DNA from: Candidatus Fimimonas merdipullorum
Lineage (GTDB): Bacteria; Bacillota; Clostridia; Christensenellales; CAG-314
Length of the DNA stretch: 33,906 nt
Assembly (NCBI GenBank): GCA_018713905.1
Contig: DVOC01000018.1
Location: forward strand, 1-33,906
Direction: 5' to 3'
Shown: one piece after another, positions 31,611-33,906 of the stretch
Layout: each line of letters starts with the position of its first letter
Position numbering within the stretch: position 1 is the first letter of the stretch
Translations under genes and position numbers: made by a program
Notes under the pieces: model-generated
The model's input: only the letters and a program-made list of their open reading frames with translations
Database searches by the model: none
What the model was told of the DNA's origin: nothing

Positions 31611-32147
31611 CTAAAAATTTGACGGGGTTGTTACCCACAATATCTTACATTCGCCCTTGCCGGCGTTGCGTATGAAATGCTGCTTTTTGCCCTCTATGGA
31701 AAATGCGTCGCCGGCGTTTGCCGTAAACTTTTCGCGCAGGGTGACTATCTCCGCTTTGCCTTGCAGCACGTAGCCCACTTCCTCTCCCTCGAAGGGCAGC
31801 CGCTCCTCGCATTGCCCGCCCTGCGGCAGGGTGAGAATTATCGGCTCCATTTGCTTTACCTGCGAATTGGGAATGAGCCACGTGTTTGTGCCGTCGCCGT
31901 TTTTTGAAAGGAAAAAATCCTGCGGCGTAAACACCACCTGCTCGTGCTTGGGTTCGGAAAAAAATTCCTGCAAGGAAACGCCCAACACGTGCAGAATGTC
32001 TTCAAGCGTCGCTATAGAGGGGGAACACAGGTCGTTTTCCAACTGGGAAATGTATCCCTTGGTCAGTTCCGTGCGCTGCGCCAGCTCCTCCTGAGTCAGA
32101 TCCAGTTGTAATCGGTGCTGCTTTATTTTTTTGCCTATTTCCACCAT
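31611..32147 (-). CDS. XRE-family regulator with cupin domain
   Basis: This 178-residue protein has an N-terminal XRE helix-turn-helix (about 5-62; LTQEELAQRTELTKGYISQL) and a C-terminal cupin (about 105-175) with GEEVGYVLQGKAE and GDAFSIEGKKQHFIRN. This PuuR/polyamine-type layout, as first gene of the pot operon, suggests it senses polyamines or a related ligand and controls the operon. ATG 32147 is preceded by GAGGAA. A longer frame upstream lacks a site and runs into the leader. The ligand is not proven. Confidence 0.88.
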   Translation of the reverse strand: MVEIGKKIKQHRLQLDLTQEELAQRTELTKGYISQLENDLCSPSIATLEDILHVLGVSLQEFFSEPKHEQVVFTPQDFFLSKNGDGTNTWLIPNSQVKQMEPIILTLPQGGQCEERLPFEGEEVGYVLQGKAEIVTLREKFTANAGDAFSIEGKKQHFIRNAGKGECKILWVTTPSNF

Positions 32148-32263
32148 TTTTCGCCATTCCTCGCAATAAAAAACGCCCACCGACAAACAGGAAAATATTT
32201 TAACGTACTGCCGCATTTCACGACGGGCGCTCGACGGCGCTCATATACCTAAAATAAATTTGT

Positions 32264-32276
32264 TTGCCTTGGGCAA
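32264..32276. promoter_or_regulatory. candidate operator in the pot operon leader
   Basis: TTGCC-TTG-GGCAA is a perfect 5-bp inverted repeat at about +3 to +15 of the predicted transcript, a natural position for repression by the XRE-cupin protein. Confidence 0.45.
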
Positions 32277-32285
32277 CTTGGTTAC

Positions 32286-32314
32286 AGTATATAACGGCAA
32301 TTAAGCAATGTCAA
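32286..32314 (-). promoter_or_regulatory. promoter of the pot operon
   Basis: TTGACA (32309-32314) and TATACT (32286-32291), 17-bp spacer, on the minus strand. The leader to the regulator ATG is about 130 nt. Confidence 0.82.
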
Positions 32315-32359
32315 ACGTTTTAGTTAATATTTCTAAACTTTTTTTAATTTTGCTAAACA

Positions 32360-32815
32360 AAAAGTCAAAAATAGCAAAACACCGCTGTTGAAAACGCGGC
32401 GAGCACAGGCAAAAAACATTGCAAAACGGACGAAAAGGCGACGGGAGAATTGCAGAAAGAGGAAGAAGAATATTGAAAAAAACAAGACGATGTTGCAGGG
32501 CAAATCGAAGGGCTTGACGAACCACATAAGGCAAATCGGTTTTGTGGGGACAACAATGCAAAGAGGGTGTTGAAAAGATTGTATTAAAAGTAATGAGGAA
32601 AATAGCGTCAAACAAAACGTTTGCCGCAGCACAAAGGGCAACGGGCGAAAGGCATTGCTCACGACCTAAATGGCAAAATTATGCAACGGTGTGAATGACA
32701 CAGCGGTTTCGCAAGCGGCGACAGCTACGAAAAAAACAAAAACCGCCGCGACACGGGCGGGCGAGGGCAAGCCACGTTGCAACAACGCAGCCGCCCCAAC
32801 AATGCGCACAGGCGC
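32360..32815. other. intergenic, purine-rich, no gene seen
   Basis: About 450 bp whose plus strand is markedly rich in A and G. Frames on both strands (for example 32301-32615 minus) have skewed compositions and no ribosome binding sites. No RNA family recognized. Confidence 0.45.
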
Positions 32816-32850
32816 AAAAAAAACGCCTTGCGCAAGCTTGCAAGGCGTTT
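32816..32850 (-). terminator. rplI terminator
   Basis: AAACGCCTTGC (32821-32831) and GCAAGGCGTTT (32840-32850) form a perfect 11-bp stem followed on the minus strand by T8. Confidence 0.9.
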
Positions 32851-32855
32851 GACGG

Positions 32856-33293
32856 TCAGTCTACCACCACCGTGACGGAAACAGCCACTTCGGCATACAT
32901 TTTTACGTTGACGGGGTATCTGCCCGCCGTCTTGATGGGGGCTTTCAATACCACCTGTTTTTTGTCTACGGCAAAGCCCATTTTGCAAAGCTGCTCGGCA
33001 ATTTCCTTGTTGGTTATGCTGCCGAACATTTTGCCGTTTGCCCCCTTTGCCGCCGAAAGGTGCACTTCCTGCCCCTTGAGCTTTTTGGCGTCTTCCAGCG
33101 CCTGCTGTCTTTCCGCTTCCTTTTGTTTGGCGACAGCCTGTTTGTGAATGGCGACGCTGTTCAGCGTGTCTGCCGTGGCAACAGTTGCCAAGCCCTTTTT
33201 GAGCAGAAAATTGTTGGCGTAGCCGTCGGACACGTTTACTATATCGCCTTTTTTGCCCTGCCCCTTTACGTCCTGTAAAAGAAGAACCTTCAT
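32856..33293 (-). CDS. rplI: 50S ribosomal protein bL9
   Basis: bL9 binds 23S rRNA near the L1 stalk and helps keep the reading frame. The 145-residue product begins [17 protein letters not shown], followed by the conserved [16 protein letters not shown], a long charged connecting helix, and a C-terminal domain with [16 protein letters not shown] 33293 follows GGAGG by 5 nt. A TTG 12 bases upstream overlaps that site and is rejected. It is monocistronic here; in many genomes rplI is beside rpsR or dnaB. Confidence 0.95.
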   Translation of the reverse strand: MKVLLLQDVKGQGKKGDIVNVSDGYANNFLLKKGLATVATADTLNSVAIHKQAVAKQKEAERQQALEDAKKLKGQEVHLSAAKGANGKMFGSITNKEIAEQLCKMGFAVDKKQVVLKAPIKTAGRYPVNVKMYAEVAVSVTVVVD

Positions 33294-33337
33294 TTTTTCC
33301 TCCAAGGCGAAACCGCCCTTTGTTTTGTTCGTAAAAC

Positions 33338-33366
33338 ATTATACAACAACGGGGAAAATAAGTCAA
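33338..33366 (-). promoter_or_regulatory. rplI promoter
   Basis: TTGACT (33361-33366) and a perfect TATAAT (33338-33343) with a 17-bp spacer on the minus strand. A GGCG/CGCC hairpin lies in the leader just before the ribosome binding site. Confidence 0.85.
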
Positions 33367-33590
33367 TACCGAAAGGCAATGCAACGGGAACGGGGATACC
33401 TGCACGGGCAACTTTGCCCCGTTATTGGGACGACGTACGGCGGAAAACGCGAAGAGGGCGTTCGCTTGCGGCAGGCGAAAAGTCCTGTTCCCCGTCGCCA
33501 TGCGTCGCAGCTTGACGGCAAAGCAACGCGCCGACGTCAAGAGGTATCAAAAGGAAAAAAGCCGTCAACAATATGGGCAAGGAGGTAACG

Positions 33591-33740
33591 ATGAAAAACC
33601 AACAGACCATTATGTGCGACGTTTGCGCATGCAAACACCACAACAAAAGCAACGGCTGCTGCAAGCTTGCGCAGATAACGGTGACTCCCACCGACGACTG
33701 CGCCACCGCACACTATTGCAAGGACTACGAAAAGAAGTGA
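33591..33740 (+). CDS. DUF1540-like small cysteine-rich protein
   Basis: This 49-codon gene has AAGGAGG five bases before the ATG. The product has seven cysteines in a DUF1540-like layout: MCDVCACKHHN, then GCCKLAQITVTPTDDC, then HYC. The C-x-x-x-x-C-x-x-x-N pattern and the L-x-x-I-x-V strand fit that family. A zinc-binding role is likely from the cysteine spacing, but the function is unknown. An extra Cys12 and the Cys23-Cys24 pair depart from the common form. It is followed by a strong terminator. No clear promoter was found; a CTTGACG/CGTCAAG inverted repeat lies at 33511-33541. Confidence 0.8.
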   Translation: MKNQQTIMCDVCACKHHNKSNGCCKLAQITVTPTDDCATAHYCKDYEKK

Positions 33741-33780
33741 TCTTTGCAGCATTCAGCAGGGTTGGCGTTGCCCAAAAACG

Positions 33781-33814
33781 CACAAAAAGGTCGGGGTTAC
33801 CCGACCTTTTTTGT
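33781..33814 (+). terminator. terminator of the DUF1540-like gene
   Basis: CACAAAAAGGTCGGG and CCCGACCTTTTTTGTG form a near-perfect long stem with a GTTA loop and a T6 tract on the plus strand. The A-tract on the other side means it could also work leftward. Confidence 0.9.
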
Positions 33815-33906
33815 GCGTTTGTAAATTAATTCTATGTGTTACATATAAGCATAAATACACACATTTTGCATTGTCCCTTTATAATTACCGAATCGCGGCG
33901 AACTTG

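Noticed and set aside
30117-31622. 501-codon plus-strand frame opposite potA
   Set aside because: Same codon-mirror effect; potA motifs and operon overlaps decide the strand.
32301-32615. 104-codon minus-strand hydrophobic frame upstream of the pot operon
   Set aside because: Composition (Phe, Leu, Cys rich) is what the purine-rich plus strand gives when read in reverse. It overlaps the pot promoter and has no ribosome binding site.

Overview
The window looks like a chromosomal segment of a Clostridia-type Firmicute with roughly balanced base composition. Supporting signs are the order yqfC-yqfD-phoH-7TM/HD-ybeY-era-yqzL-recO, the sporulation-type genes yqfC and yqfD, a copper operon built on CsoR, the clostridial type of EF-G paralogue, strong AGGAGG-like ribosome binding sites and many intrinsic terminators. 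An uncultured gut lineage would fit, but the species cannot be named from sequence alone. No phage, transposon, CRISPR array or tRNA was seen. Most genes lie on the minus strand.

Layout. 1-3815: a sigma-A-type promoter firing off the left edge, a three-domain protein (degenerate Nudix, GNAT, ASCH) and an EF-G-like GTPase. 3912-5460: a glutamate-racemase-like protein in which both catalytic cysteines are serines, then the tmRNA gene ssrA on the plus strand. 5798-10409: a small Pr6Pr-like membrane protein and a heterodimeric ABC exporter. 10961-16963: the conserved RNA/ribosome/repair cluster, including a 44-codon yqzL overlapping recO. 16995-19835: a copper-efflux operon with promoter, 17-bp palindromic operator, copA, an in-frame copZ-like module with its own ribosome binding site, and csoR. 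20171-22854: plus-strand GDPD-type phosphodiesterase and an ArsB/NhaD-like carrier preceded by an 8-codon leader ORF. 23295-25414: divergent GNAT and PlsC-like acyltransferase genes whose promoters sit so close to the start codons that both mRNAs would be nearly leaderless. 25644-26615: 6-phosphofructokinase. 26897-32314: a polyamine uptake operon (XRE-cupin regulator, potA, potB, potC, potD). 32816-33814: ribosomal protein bL9 and a 49-residue DUF1540-like cysteine-rich protein.

Working together: ybeY, era, recO, phoH and the HD phosphodiesterase form the usual ribosome maturation, repair and nucleotide-signalling block. CsoR probably represses the copA(Z) operon through the palindrome just downstream of the -10 box. 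The XRE-cupin protein probably senses polyamines and controls its own operon. ssrA supplies the ribosome-rescue tag.

The most interesting items are the possible internal initiation that would release a free CopZ from the copA reading frame, the Cys-to-Ser racemase pseudoenzyme, the tmRNA with an unusual tag and a possible compensatory T-loop/D-loop change, the Nudix-GNAT-ASCH fusion, and the near-leaderless divergent promoter pair.
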